Below are positions 1-7,676 of a stretch of 64,000 nucleotides of DNA, piece after piece (within the stretch, counting starts at the first letter, position 1; each line of letters begins with the position of its first letter). Under the pieces are notes generated by a model. It worked only from the letters and a program-made list of their open reading frames with translations. It searched no databases and had not been told where the DNA came from. The DNA is taken from the NCBI RefSeq assembly GCF_900111105.1, contig NZ_FOGC01000002.1:124001-188000 (forward strand), in the 5' to 3' direction. Position numbers and translations under genes: made by a program. Source of the stretch: Rosenbergiella nectarea (lineage in GTDB: Bacteria; Pseudomonadota; Gammaproteobacteria; Enterobacterales; Enterobacteriaceae).

Positions 1-736
1 CAATACTGCGTTTTACTATCAATTCACTAACATCAAACTCTTGGTAAATTTCGCGGATATAAGGCGTATCTTTATTAGAAGCAATGACAGGAACGTGTAA
101 TGCCGCAACCCGAAGATAATTTGCCAACTCCTGTTGGTCGGCCTTATTAAATCCACTTGTGTGATAACCCGCGAAAGTATCGTCATACGGTGGATCGCAA
201 TACACGACATCACCCGCCTTGAGCTGCTTTAAAGTCTCTTGATACCCAGCGCAAAGAAATGTTGCTCGCTTTGCCTTTTCGGCAAACGCCAGAATCTCAC
301 GCTCAGGAAAGTAGGGCTTTTTATAATTACCGTAAGGGACGTTAAATTGTCCTTTTTGGTTGTAGCGACAAAGTCCGCGATAACCGTGGCGATTAAGAAA
401 AAGGAATAAAGCCGCGCGAAAAACACCTCCCTCGAGAGTGCCTTGATTAAATGCTTGTCTAATCGCATTGAATCTAAGTTGCGAGTTATTCCCTTGAGTG
501 AACATCGCTTTTGCGTGCGTCAAAAAAGCAGAGGTATTCGCCTGGATCTGCTTATAGAGATTAATTAAATCGGGATTGACGTCTGCTATCAGGTATTGGG
601 GGTAATCCGTTGCCATCATCACAGCACAAGAACCCGCGAAAGGTTCTACCAATCGCGAGCCATGAGGAAGGTGCTTTGCTAGTTCCGGTATGACGGCGGA
701 CTTATTGCCCGCCCATTTTAGGATAGTGCTATTCAT
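1..736 (-). CDS. Phage DNA adenine methylase, Dam/D12 class (C-terminus beyond the window edge)
   Basis: Transfers a methyl group from S-adenosylmethionine to adenine, presumably in GATC-like sites. The frame is open from an ATG at 736 to the window edge, giving about 245 codons. It begins MNSTILKWAGNKS, the FxGxG-like AdoMet-binding motif I of class D12 methylases, and carries the catalytic DPPY motif about residue 195, followed by the segment with the conserved TSGF-type region. The start lies 8 bases inside the 3' end of the exonuclease gene, so the two are translationally coupled. Dam genes are common cargo of P2-like phages, where they may protect the phage DNA or alter expression timing. 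Only the last few tens of residues are missing. Confidence 0.9.
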   Translation of the reverse strand, partial: MNSTILKWAGNKSAVIPELAKHLPHGSRLVEPFAGSCAVMMATDYPQYLIADVNPDLINLYKQIQANTSAFLTHAKAMFTQGNNSQLRFNAIRQAFNQGTLEGGVFRAALFLFLNRHGYRGLCRYNQKGQFNVPYGNYKKPYFPEREILAFAEKAKRATFLCAGYQETLKQLKAGDVVYCDPPYDDTFAGYHTSGFNKADQQELANYLRVAALHVPVIASNKDTPYIREIYQEFDVSELIVKRSI

Positions 737-1307
737 GGCCATCACCCTTAGCCATGACCTTTATTAACTCTAATGTTAGTAAGCAATCCGAAAGCGCACG
801 ATGAGCAGAACCTTCGATAACTACACCTTCATGCTCTGCTGCATCAATCAACTTATGCTTCTTGTACCCATCTCCTTTTTTAATGCCTCTGTACATTGCG
901 TAGGCATCCATGACGCAACAGTGTCTTTCATGAAATCGCTCGAATAAGACCGAGATAACACCATAGTGCTCATAAGTTGTTTGCTTAATCAGTCTTGCAT
1001 CAAATGCCGAGTTATAAGCCAAAAAATCATCAGAACCAGCAGCTAGTATTAGCTGTCCAATAACCTCTGGCCATGAAGGAGCATTGGCTATCATTTCATT
1101 TGTTATTCCATGAATAGCTGTTGCGCTGACAGGGATGGGCTTTAAAGGCTTGACTAGAGTGTTAAGCATTATTTTCCCGTCACATCTTAATGCTGCTACC
1201 TCAATGATTTCTGCATCATCACCAAGCCCCGTGGTTTCGGTGTCAATGATTACCATTTGTTTTTCGACCCATTTTTTCGCCCTGCATGTAGCTACTGAAC
1301 TAATCAT
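729..1307 (-). CDS. DnaQ-like 3'-5' exonuclease (phage)
   Basis: A DEDD-type exonuclease domain, about 192 residues. Visible signatures are the first motif VIIDTETTGLGD (two metal-binding acids), the central AYNSAFDARL and the C-terminal HRALSDCLLTLEL with the catalytic His and Asp. The family removes nucleotides from DNA or RNA 3' ends; the role in the phage is unknown. I chose the ATG at 1307 because GAGGG sits about 7 bases upstream, although the frame is open to 1361. Its start abuts the TraR-like gene stop and its end overlaps the Dam start by 8 bases, so the three are one transcription unit. Confidence 0.85.
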   Translation of the reverse strand: MISSVATCRAKKWVEKQMVIIDTETTGLGDDAEIIEVAALRCDGKIMLNTLVKPLKPIPVSATAIHGITNEMIANAPSWPEVIGQLILAAGSDDFLAYNSAFDARLIKQTTYEHYGVISVLFERFHERHCCVMDAYAMYRGIKKGDGYKKHKLIDAAEHEGVVIEGSAHRALSDCLLTLELIKVMAKGDGHE

Positions 1308-1308
1308 T

Positions 1309-1530
1309 TCATTTCCCTCTGAAATTATTTTTTTTAATCTCTGATATTTGCTGGCAATCAACGCAGCGCTCTACATCAATCAATGTACGGCGGCGCAGCT
1401 CTGGAATAGGCATGTCACAATCAACGCAGAAACTACGCGATGGTAGTTTTTGCCTGTTAAGCACATTATCTACATTGCGCTGACGCATCTCTTCGGTGCG
1501 CTCTTGCGTAAAGTCCATTGAGTCGGCCAT
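1309..1530 (-). CDS. TraR/DksA-type zinc-finger protein (phage)
   Basis: A 73-residue protein with a four-cysteine zinc finger: CVDC near residue 35 and CVDC near residue 57. This is the short TraR/DksA C4 family carried by P2-like phages and conjugative plasmids. TraR-type proteins insert into the RNA polymerase secondary channel and mimic DksA with ppGpp, and the acidic N-terminal helix (MADSMDFTQERTEEM) fits that. The effect on host transcription is inferred from the family. It starts right at the end of the DUF2732 gene and stops in overlap with the exonuclease ribosome-binding site. Confidence 0.85.
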   Translation of the reverse strand: MADSMDFTQERTEEMRQRNVDNVLNRQKLPSRSFCVDCDMPIPELRRRTLIDVERCVDCQQISEIKKNNFRGK

Positions 1531-1757
1531 TAGTGAAACTCCTGCGATTCGTGCTCATAACGTGCAGCCTCTTGGCGTAGCAATTCGGCAGCTTCAATAC
1601 CTGTTAACTCATTGCTGGCAATGTGGGCGGCTAACTTATCTAAACGTACGGAAGCCATTAATGCGCGGTCTTTGCGCTCTTCGTCTTTGGCCTTTGCCAG
1701 TAACGCAACTAACGCGTCGTTATCTGATTTAATTTGATGTTTTTGGATATTTCGCAT
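1530..1757 (-). CDS. DUF2732-type small phage protein
   Basis: A 75-residue, charged, mostly helical protein starting MRNIQKHQIK. The frame extends to 1808, but the ATG at 1757 has a strong AGGAG about 8 bases upstream and gives the size I recall for the DUF2732 proteins of P2-like phages, which sit between the CII/Fil block and the TraR-like gene as here. The segment MASVRLDKLAAHI is typical. Function is unknown. It abuts the TraR-like start at 1530. Confidence 0.7.
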   Translation of the reverse strand: MRNIQKHQIKSDNDALVALLAKAKDEERKDRALMASVRLDKLAAHIASNELTGIEAAELLRQEAARYEHESQEFH

Positions 1758-1825
1758 CGTTCTAACTCCTGAATTTAGGCAAAAGAATGCCCGGCGAGTT
1801 GACGCCATTTAATTAACGGTTTTAT

Positions 1826-2161
1826 TTAGTTTGGTAAGGCTATTCGCTTGGGGAATAAACTCACGACTGCTTTTAGTTGATTCATCGCTGAAACTAGCGC
1901 TGTCCTTTCGTCAGTCGTCAATTCACTCAGCGATAAGTGGTGCTTATTTGTTGGTATCTTTGCTAAATAAAATATTGCTGACAGGGTTCGAATATTCTCC
2001 TCGTTATTTGAATCACGCGGGTCACGCATATCATCAATAAACCGTTCAACCTCTTTCCAGCTATCACCCCAAAACTGCCCACGAATAGCAGCAATGTGAT
2101 TTAGTGTCGAGACACGTTGGCCCGCACTAAGTTGCACAGTGTTTGCACCTTCGATTGCCAT
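1826..2161 (-). CDS. DUF5347-like phage protein
   Basis: A 111-residue protein with no signal peptide or membrane segment. The segments FWGDSWKEVERFIDDMRD and IRTLSAIFYLAKIP match my memory of the DUF5347 proteins of enterobacterial P2-like phages. Function is unknown. The ATG at 2161 follows AAGGTGAAC and lies within the 3' end of the upstream Fil-like gene, so the two overlap by about 60 bases in different frames and are probably coupled. Confidence 0.6.
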   Translation of the reverse strand: MAIEGANTVQLSAGQRVSTLNHIAAIRGQFWGDSWKEVERFIDDMRDPRDSNNEENIRTLSAIFYLAKIPTNKHHLSLSELTTDERTALVSAMNQLKAVVSLFPKRIALPN

Positions 2162-2313
2162 GTGTTCACCTTCTTGCGTGTTGTTAATGCTTGTAATAAG
2201 TCAGACTGAGATCGGCTAGGGTGAAAAAGCTTTCCGTCGGCACCGATAATCCAACCGTGCCCATAAGACATAGATGGGCTTTTTTTCTTTAGCCTTGCTG
2301 CGAATGAAATCAT
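2101..2313 (-). CDS. Fil-like phage filamentation protein
   Basis: A 70-residue basic protein. The block SYGHGWIIGADGKLFHPS is the part I recognise from the Fil family of phage 186/P2 relatives, whose expression blocks host division and makes cells filament. Placement directly downstream of cII matches 186. The assignment rests on one short motif and gene order. Its 3' end overlaps the DUF5347-like gene. Confidence 0.55.
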   Translation of the reverse strand: MISFAARLKKKSPSMSYGHGWIIGADGKLFHPSRSQSDLLQALTTRKKVNTWQSKVQTLCNLVRANVSRH

Positions 2314-2320
2314 GTTTACC

Positions 2321-2830
2321 TCAGCTCATTCCGATTGATGCGCCAATGCCGCTGATCGCGTCTACTGTCGTGCTTAACGTAGGGCTTGAGTGAATCCGTG
2401 ATTGCACAGCAATAGCAGCCAGTGTTAAGCAACGAATCCCCATGTTTACGCTGTTCATCACATTGCGGCGAGTTGCGTTACATATTGCGCCTTGGTTTGC
2501 GGCATTGGCGGCTAAGATTCCGACTTCTGCCGTTGCCTTGAGAACGTAAGTGGGAAATTTCTCGTCAGCCACTTCATTCACTGGAACGCAAGGAAGACAA
2601 TTTAATTGGGCAAGTGCACCATCAACTAAAGCCGAGTCCTCGGTTAAGTCGGTAAGCGTAAGCAGTTCTCTCACCGTTAACTGGTGTACTTGCTCGGGGT
2701 TTAACTTATTGCGCAGGGTTTGCGGTTGCATCCCGGCTTGCTCTGCAAGTTGCTCAAGATTGTGTCTCTTTGCGAACCCTGAACAAGCATCATCAAAGTG
2801 CTTATGTATGGAAACCTTAAAATCAAACAT
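2321..2830 (-). CDS. Phage regulatory CII family protein
   Basis: About 169 residues. The N-terminal half carries a helix-turn-helix-like block (LEQLAEQAGMQPQTLRNKL, residues 25-43) and the length and order match the CII family of 186/P2-type phages, which activate establishment transcription of the CI repressor. The ATG at 2830 is preceded by GAGGCTAAAC; four codons of upstream open frame are probably untranslated. It is the second gene of the leftward early operon, after the Apl/Cox-like gene. Confidence 0.8.
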   Translation of the reverse strand: MFDFKVSIHKHFDDACSGFAKRHNLEQLAEQAGMQPQTLRNKLNPEQVHQLTVRELLTLTDLTEDSALVDGALAQLNCLPCVPVNEVADEKFPTYVLKATAEVGILAANAANQGAICNATRRNVMNSVNMGIRCLTLAAIAVQSRIHSSPTLSTTVDAISGIGASIGMS

Positions 2831-2860
2831 GTTTAGCCTCAATCTAGCGTGTATATTCGA

Positions 2861-3082
2861 TTAAACGGTAAGGGCAATATCGCATTCTGAAAGGGCTTGG
2901 ATTGTTAATGCAGCCATGTTGACTTCAACCAGTCCTTTCTTTTTGGCACCTTTTGGCTTGATTGGCAGTCTTCCATCAGAGATTAATTTGTCAGCCGTAT
3001 TACGGTTTAAGCCTGTTCTACGGCAATACTCTTCTAAAGGTAGGTATGGTTCAGGGATCGTAATTGTAATATTAGGCCTCAT
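2861..3082 (-). CDS. Apl/Cox-like phage regulator and excisionase
   Basis: A 73-residue DNA-binding protein. The block LEEYCRRTGLNRNTADKLISDGRLP is an excisionase-type winged helix: recognition helix, then a wing with a Lys-rich turn (PKGAKKKG). It is the first gene of the leftward lytic operon and diverges from cI, the place of apl in 186 and cox in P2. Those proteins repress the lysogenic promoter and direct excision by the integrase. The identification comes from position and fold rather than close sequence recall. Confidence 0.7.
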   Translation of the reverse strand: MRPNITITIPEPYLPLEEYCRRTGLNRNTADKLISDGRLPIKPKGAKKKGLVEVNMAALTIQALSECDIALTV

Positions 3083-3101
3083 GAGGCAAACTCCTGTATA
3101 C

Positions 3102-3121
3102 GCCTATACGTCAATATAGGC
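3102..3121. promoter_or_regulatory. Inverted repeat in the phage switch region (candidate operator)
   Basis: GCCTATA, six bases, then TATAGGC: a perfect 7-base inverted repeat lying between the divergent apl-like and cI genes, with another partial copy (TATACGCCTATA) overlapping its left arm. This is where CI or Apl operators and the divergent promoters should lie. Binding is inferred. Confidence 0.55.
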
Positions 3122-3208
3122 TGATATGGTTAAATATAAGTATTATTCACTAAAGTCTACAGTTCGCATCATATTCTCGCTAATGCGTTCTGTAAAGGAG
3201 AAATTACC

Positions 3209-3787
3209 TTGAGTCTACAAATTAATTTCGAATCCGGTGGCACTGAAGTTCTATCGAGAGTAATAGAGGCTTACGGATTTCACACAAAACTAGCATTAGC
3301 TGATCACCTTGGTATCGCTAGCAGTAGCTTAGCTATGCGTTATAAAAGGGATTATTTTCCTTCTGACATAGTTGTGCGTTGTATGGCTGAAACAGGAGTA
3401 AATCTTGAGTGGCTGGCCACAGGATACGGAGATAAATTTAATGAGGTCTCTATTACATTTTTGAGGCTGAATAAGCACAAGCTTGTAGATGGGCAGCTTT
3501 TCGAAGATGGAGTTATCTCCCTTGATAAGTCGCTTTTTCCTGCTGGCAAATCTCTTCCAAATCAAGGAATGTATGTTAACGATGGCACTGCCTACGTTGT
3601 CGAATGTGATTTTAAAGAAACCTATGATGGCATGTGGCTTGTTCAGGTAGCAGGAAAATCTAGTATTCGAACCTTAACTCACTTACCTACTAATATGGTT
3701 CGAGTAAACGGTAGCAATACCACATTCGACTGTTCTATTTCAGATATTACCGTTATTGGCAAAGTCATAATGACTATCGAGTGTTGA
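3209..3787 (+). CDS. Phage CI repressor, 186 type
   Basis: Maintains lysogeny by repressing the leftward lytic promoter. The 192-residue product has an N-terminal helix-turn-helix (residues about 15-70, including LADHLGIASSSLAMRYKRD and the ETGVNLEWLATG block typical of the 186 CI N-domain), followed by a C-terminal oligomerisation-type domain. No LexA-like Ser/Lys protease signature is apparent, which fits 186-type repressors that are not cleaved by RecA. The start is TTG at 3209, with AAGGAG nine bases upstream. The integrase follows in the same direction 27 bases later, so both are probably on the lysogenic transcript. Confidence 0.85.
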   Translation: MSLQINFESGGTEVLSRVIEAYGFHTKLALADHLGIASSSLAMRYKRDYFPSDIVVRCMAETGVNLEWLATGYGDKFNEVSITFLRLNKHKLVDGQLFEDGVISLDKSLFPAGKSLPNQGMYVNDGTAYVVECDFKETYDGMWLVQVAGKSSIRTLTHLPTNMVRVNGSNTTFDCSISDITVIGKVIMTIEC

Positions 3788-3814
3788 TTTTTTTCAAGTG
3801 AGCGTGCGCGATAT

Positions 3815-4846
3815 ATGGCAGTTAGAAAGTTAAATAATGGCGATTGGATTGCTGATTTTTATACTGTAGACCGAAGTGAAGGGAAGAGCGGCAAGCGAGT
3901 CAGAAAAAAGTTCTCGACCAAACACGAAGCAACTGCTTTTGAAAATTATACCCTTCAAAAAATTGACTCTTCTCCATGGTTAGGAGAAAAAAAAGAGTCA
4001 CGCACTCTAAATGATCTTATAGAAACCTGGTACGAAAGACATGGAATTACGTTGAGTGATGGCAAGGCTAGGATGAGTTCCATGAGATGGGCCATCGAAT
4101 GCATGGGCCATCCTAAGGCTAACGAATTTAACGCTCAGGTATTCACTTCTTACAGAGCAAAGCGATTGGATGGTCTTTTTTCTAGAACCAGCAGAGTTTC
4201 TAAGGTTTCAGCCCGTACAGTCAATCTTGAGCTTGCTTACTTTTTAGCTGTGTTCAACGAATTAAAAAGACTAGGGGAATGGGAAAGGGAAAACCCGCTG
4301 GAAAATGTTCGACATTTTCGGATAGACGAACATGAAATGGCTTATCTAACCAGCGAGCAAATAGACACCTTGTTAGCTGAATGTTTGAATAGCAGCTCTC
4401 CTGACTTAGCTTTAATTGTCAAAATCTGCCTATCTACTGGCGCTAGATGGAGCGAGGCGGAATCATTGAAAAGTTCTCAGCTCTCTTTCGACCGCGTCAC
4501 TTACATAAAAACAAAAGGCAAAAAAAACCGAACAATACCTTTAGATCCTTTAATCATCTCTGCCATTCCTAAGGCTAAAGGCCGTCTTTTTAAACCTTGC
4601 TATTATGCTTTTCGCAATGCTCTTGAGCGCGCGAATATAGAGCTTCCCGCAGGGCAACTTACTCACGTACTCAGGCACACATTTGCAAGCCACTTTATGA
4701 TGAATGGAGGCAACATTCTAGTTCTCCAAAAAATACTTGGCCATAGCGATATAAAAATGACTATGAGATATGCTCATTTTGCTCCAGATCATCTCGGTGA
4801 TGCCTTAAAACTAAATCCTATTAATTGTCGCAAAAGTGTCGCGTGA
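3815..4846 (+). CDS. int: P2-like tyrosine integrase
   Basis: Site-specific recombinase that inserts and excises the prophage. The 343-residue length fits P2/186 integrases. There is an N-terminal arm-binding domain (residues 1-60), a SAM-like core-binding domain (about 65-160) and a catalytic domain. The active site is complete: Arg211 in STGARWSEAE, Lys near 235, His284 and Arg287 in THVLRHTFASH, His310 in ILGHSDIK and the nucleophile Tyr319 in MTMRYAH. It points toward the attachment site at 4939-4983, about 90 bases beyond its stop. Confidence 0.92.
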   Translation: MAVRKLNNGDWIADFYTVDRSEGKSGKRVRKKFSTKHEATAFENYTLQKIDSSPWLGEKKESRTLNDLIETWYERHGITLSDGKARMSSMRWAIECMGHPKANEFNAQVFTSYRAKRLDGLFSRTSRVSKVSARTVNLELAYFLAVFNELKRLGEWERENPLENVRHFRIDEHEMAYLTSEQIDTLLAECLNSSSPDLALIVKICLSTGARWSEAESLKSSQLSFDRVTYIKTKGKKNRTIPLDPLIISAIPKAKGRLFKPCYYAFRNALERANIELPAGQLTHVLRHTFASHFMMNGGNILVLQKILGHSDIKMTMRYAHFAPDHLGDALKLNPINCRKSVA

Positions 4847-4938
4847 GCTTATTGATATATATGTGTATTTATCCATATTAAGTTTTTAACTACATGATTT
4901 TAATGTAGGTTATTGTTTTTAAATGCCGTGTAAACCAT

Positions 4939-4983
4939 CTCATAATCGTTTGGTCCCCAGTTCAAGTCTGGGAGGGGCCACCA
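4939..4983 (+). repeat. Prophage attachment site: 3' part of a tRNA-Ile(CAT) gene
   Basis: The stretch beginning CTCATAATCG and ending GGGGCCACCA matches the anticodon stem-loop (CAT), T-arm, acceptor strand and encoded CCA of the tRNA whose C34 becomes lysidine (ileX/ileY type). The 5' half of the tRNA is absent just upstream, where phage-side sequence follows the integrase. This is the duplicated 3' segment left by integration; the intact tRNA should lie at the other prophage end, left of the window. Phage 186 uses an ileY-type tRNA, which agrees. Confidence 0.85.
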
Positions 4984-5010
4984 AATTTTACCTGTTAAAT
5001 CAGGACATTA

Positions 5011-5036
5011 AGCCACTCGATTGAGTGGCTTTTTTG
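5011..5036 (+). terminator. Rho-independent terminator after the tRNA remnant
   Basis: AGCCACTC, loop GATT, GAGTGGCT, then a run of T. It is the original tRNA terminator of the host, now separated from the tRNA promoter by the prophage. Confidence 0.85.
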
Positions 5037-5089
5037 TTGATGTTTTTTCGAATGGTGATACTCGAATTCTCTTTTTTTTTATCAGGCGT

Positions 5090-5110
5090 AAAAAAAACCG
5101 CTCGGCGCGG
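5090..5110 (-). terminator. Weak minus-strand terminator downstream of the alginate-lyase-like gene
   Basis: Read on the minus strand, CCGC, loop, GCGG, followed by eight T. The stem is only about four pairs, so strength is doubtful. It lies about 165 bases beyond the stop of the gene at 5274. Confidence 0.4.
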
Positions 5111-5273
5111 GCTTTAGGACGATTTGGAGTGCAAGAGACTCATACGTTTTCATGCAGTTTAAGCGCAGAGTAAACATCAGGTGATAAATTACATATGATT
5201 CTTGTTTTATGGGAAATGCTGAACAAAATCATAAGCAAATACGCTTAATCTTTTAAATAAACTATTATGATCT

Positions 5274-6821
5274 TTAGGGGTTTTGATAGTGTGTCAAAGT
5301 CTCCCAAATCATAAAATAACTCGCCCCAGTAGGTCTAAAGCCTTTTATAAACAGCTCACTATTTGGAAGTGCTAACTGGTTTCTATTAGTCAACTCATCA
5401 AGTAACACTTCTCCCTTGCCTACAGAAGACCCTAAATCAATTTTTTTTCCACAAGGATTATTTACTGAATCTGGTTGTATCGCGCTTTTATCGTCATAAA
5501 AATTTGTATTGTATTCGGAACCATATTTAAGTCTTACTGCATTTACGGTCCCCAATGTCTCTTCTTTCGATAAATTATAACCTTGGATTCTCGCTGACTC
5601 CAAACCATTTGCTAGAGCTGATAGTCCCCATATAACATGGCCTATGTCACGACATGTCTCTTGAGATAACCCACCTTCCCCGATGGATGATGAATTAAAT
5701 TGCTGTCCTCTCCAGTATCCAGCTGTACTCAGTAAAGATGTTGATGAAATATAGCTATTTCTCCAAAAATAAGGCGGCATCGGTAATGTACCATCGTTCT
5801 TCATATAGATATAAGCTGGTAGCATTTTTCTCCATTTATCTACACCTTCAAGAAACGTTTTAGTATCATTGTTAAAAATGCCAATATTAATGAATGCTGT
5901 TGCTTGTGAACTAAGCAAGTTTCCACCGTAATTTCCGCTTGTAAAATAGTTTTTCTCTATGAATTCTATAGTGTATTTTTTTAACATCTGACTGAAATTG
6001 TTAATGTCCGATGAAGACCAAACAGATATACCTTGACTATTTAAATATGTTGAACGAATAATTTCTGCTGCTCGAGGCCATACATCCCCTGACCATGCAG
6101 CTAAGTTAAACCTATTAGCGCCTTGTAAGTTACTATTTAATGTTTGCGACCATGCATTCATAATAGCTATAGCATTATCGGCATAACGGTTATCATCAGT
6201 GATGTACCAAAGTAGTCCTTGAGTGTACGCTGCAATAGCATCTTCTCTGTAATCTACCCCTGTTTGATCATCAGAGTTTATCGATGAATGAGGGTGGGGT
6301 TTATAATTTAGGTTCCCATAGGTGCTATTCTTAGCAGACAATAATGCTTTGTATCTCATTGAGTCTTTTTCTAGCAATGTGTTTTTGATATTTGCAAGCA
6401 TTTCTGCATTAAGTAATATCCCTGGATGAGAGAACTTAATAGGTTCAACAACCTGTAACTTGAAAGATTGAGTGATACTATTTTTAAGGTTAGATTGTAT
6501 TTCTATATTATAATTACCATTTTTAGTAGTAGGTGGAATGCTTACATTTAATGTAAATATCGGTAGGTCATTGGATCCATAATCGTTTTTACAATTATCT
6601 CCTCTAGTACCGGTACAGACCAAACTCCATGTTGCCCCTTCAGGTAATCCATGCAGAGATATATTTTTGCTTACATCATCTTTCTCTTGGGCTAACAGGT
6701 AATATTTTGCCTCACTTCCTTGCATGACGGTTACTGTACTAGGTATTATTTTTATCATTGAAGCTTGTACATTTAGAGTAACTAGCACGATAGCTGATAT
6801 CAGTATGAGCCTCATTAACAT
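5274..6821 (-). CDS. Secreted alginate-lyase family (PL5-like) protein
   Basis: A 515-residue exported protein with a clear signal peptide (residues 1-20, ending VQA). An N-terminal beta-type domain (about 25-125) precedes an all-helical alpha/alpha toroid (about 130-515). The blocks HPGILLNAEML, YTQGLLWYITDDNRYA, GNYGGNLLSSQA and CRDIGHVIWGLSALANGLE are typical of the alginate_lyase fold (PF05426), where the N, H and R groups act on uronic-acid polymers. The substrate is not decided; exopolysaccharide or plant uronan are both possible. The gene is far richer in A and T than its neighbours and stands alone beside the prophage border, which suggests horizontal transfer. The ATG at 6821 is close to the signal peptide. 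Confidence 0.75.
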   Translation of the reverse strand: MLMRLILISAIVLVTLNVQASMIKIIPSTVTVMQGSEAKYYLLAQEKDDVSKNISLHGLPEGATWSLVCTGTRGDNCKNDYGSNDLPIFTLNVSIPPTTKNGNYNIEIQSNLKNSITQSFKLQVVEPIKFSHPGILLNAEMLANIKNTLLEKDSMRYKALLSAKNSTYGNLNYKPHPHSSINSDDQTGVDYREDAIAAYTQGLLWYITDDNRYADNAIAIMNAWSQTLNSNLQGANRFNLAAWSGDVWPRAAEIIRSTYLNSQGISVWSSSDINNFSQMLKKYTIEFIEKNYFTSGNYGGNLLSSQATAFINIGIFNNDTKTFLEGVDKWRKMLPAYIYMKNDGTLPMPPYFWRNSYISSTSLLSTAGYWRGQQFNSSSIGEGGLSQETCRDIGHVIWGLSALANGLESARIQGYNLSKEETLGTVNAVRLKYGSEYNTNFYDDKSAIQPDSVNNPCGKKIDLGSSVGKGEVLLDELTNRNQLALPNSELFIKGFRPTGASYFMIWETLTHYQNP

Positions 6822-6916
6822 AAAAACCTCTCGTAGTCATTATTAGCGTAAATAAACAGTGATGGCCGGCATCATAAAATTTTGGCGTTTATGCGAGAAA
6901 ATAATATTGCATAATT

Positions 6917-7048
6917 TCACCATAATAACCATGAAATGATATTCAATGCTATTTCTCTGTCCTTTTCTTTAAGGGCTCCTATTGATGCGAGTCTTGCTAT
7001 TAACTCGACTCGCTCCAATCTGACAATCTCTTCGAATTCACTACCCAT
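6917..7048 (-). CDS. Small 43-residue protein, unknown
   Basis: An ATG at 7048 with GGGGGGAG directly upstream starts a 43-residue acidic, amphipathic protein: MGSEFEEIVRLERVELIARL, then ASIGALKEKDREIALNII and an aromatic tail. The ordered helix-turn-helix-like heptads and the strong ribosome-binding site argue that it is real, although it is short. No function is recognised. Confidence 0.5.
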   Translation of the reverse strand: MGSEFEEIVRLERVELIARLASIGALKEKDREIALNIISWLLW

Positions 7049-7191
7049 TACTCCCCCCTCTCATAAAAACTGTATATAAGTACAGAGCATAAGAATTCTA
7101 AAAGATAAAAGTCCATTTTTTGATTTTTTTTTAAAATTTGGTGAGGTATAAATACTTAAATTCTGCTAATGGTAATGAAGAGCGAATAGCG

Positions 7192-7425
7192 ATGAGAAAG
7201 GCGAGTATCGAGTTGGTTGCACCTGCGAAAGTTGTCACACTGATTGCTGGCGAGTTCGGCTATGGTAAATTTTTATACACTGTTGACCTTAGCGCCGCCA
7301 GCGAAGATCTCCCCACTCCATCGCAATGGCTTGATGCCCTAGAAGAGTGTAAGAGAAAAGCCCGGGAATTGCGTTATGATGTCTCGCGAGTAAAAGGACT
7401 AAATCTCACACTAGGCAAAAATTAA
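7192..7425 (+). CDS. Hypothetical protein, 77 residues
   Basis: Begins MRKASIELVAPAKVV at the ATG at 7192, with a weak GAAGAG upstream; the frame is open further to a TTG at 7138. The composition looks coding: a beta-type N-half (GEFGYGKFLYTVDL) and a helical C-half (QWLDALEECKRKARELRYD). No family recognised. Its stop overlaps by four bases the stop of the minus-strand fragment at 7422, so the two are convergent. Confidence 0.45.
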   Translation: MRKASIELVAPAKVVTLIAGEFGYGKFLYTVDLSAASEDLPTPSQWLDALEECKRKARELRYDVSRVKGLNLTLGKN

Positions 7426-7676
7426 TAAAGTTGAAGGTAAGATTGCCATCTATCGTCTTCTTTCAGCCTGTACTTTTCATAGAAAATTCGTAAGCCGCCA
7501 CCAGATGGAAAACTCTCGCCCTTGGTCAGATGTTCAATTTCACCTCCGCTACCTGCAAACCCTCTTGCCTTCAATTCCGCCGCTAACTGGTCATATTGAT
7601 GATGAGTTATTTTCTGCTGATAGCCTTTTGCAACTCTCCTTTTTATTTGCCCAACCTGCTTTAGCCTTGAATAAAG
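7422..7676 (-). pseudogene. C-terminal coding remnant, family unknown
   Basis: The minus strand is open for 84 codons with clearly protein-like sequence (VAKGYQQKITHHQYDQL, then ELKARGFAGSGGEIEHL and SFPSGGGLRIFYEKYRL), but it has no ATG start. It continues in the same frame as the Tat-signal fragment upstream, separated only by the TAA at 7677-7679. It may be the tail of another gene fused there by deletion. Function not recognised. Confidence 0.45.

Larger units (their letters stand above)
1..4983. mobile_element. P2/186-like prophage, integrase-proximal part (left end outside the window)
   Basis: A leftward early operon (CII-, Fil-, DUF5347-, DUF2732-, TraR-, exonuclease- and Dam-like genes) and a rightward CI plus integrase pair flank a switch region near 3083-3208, the layout of P2/186-type temperate phages. 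The right border is the 3' part of a tRNA-Ile(CAT) gene at 4939-4983 with a host-like terminator just after it. Structural, replication and lysis genes are not in view, so the rest must lie left of base 1. Whether it is intact cannot be judged. Confidence 0.85.

Noticed and set aside
4939-4983. A tRNA gene
   Set aside because: Only the anticodon loop onwards is present; the D-arm and 5' acceptor strand are absent in the upstream phage-side sequence, so it is the attachment duplicate.
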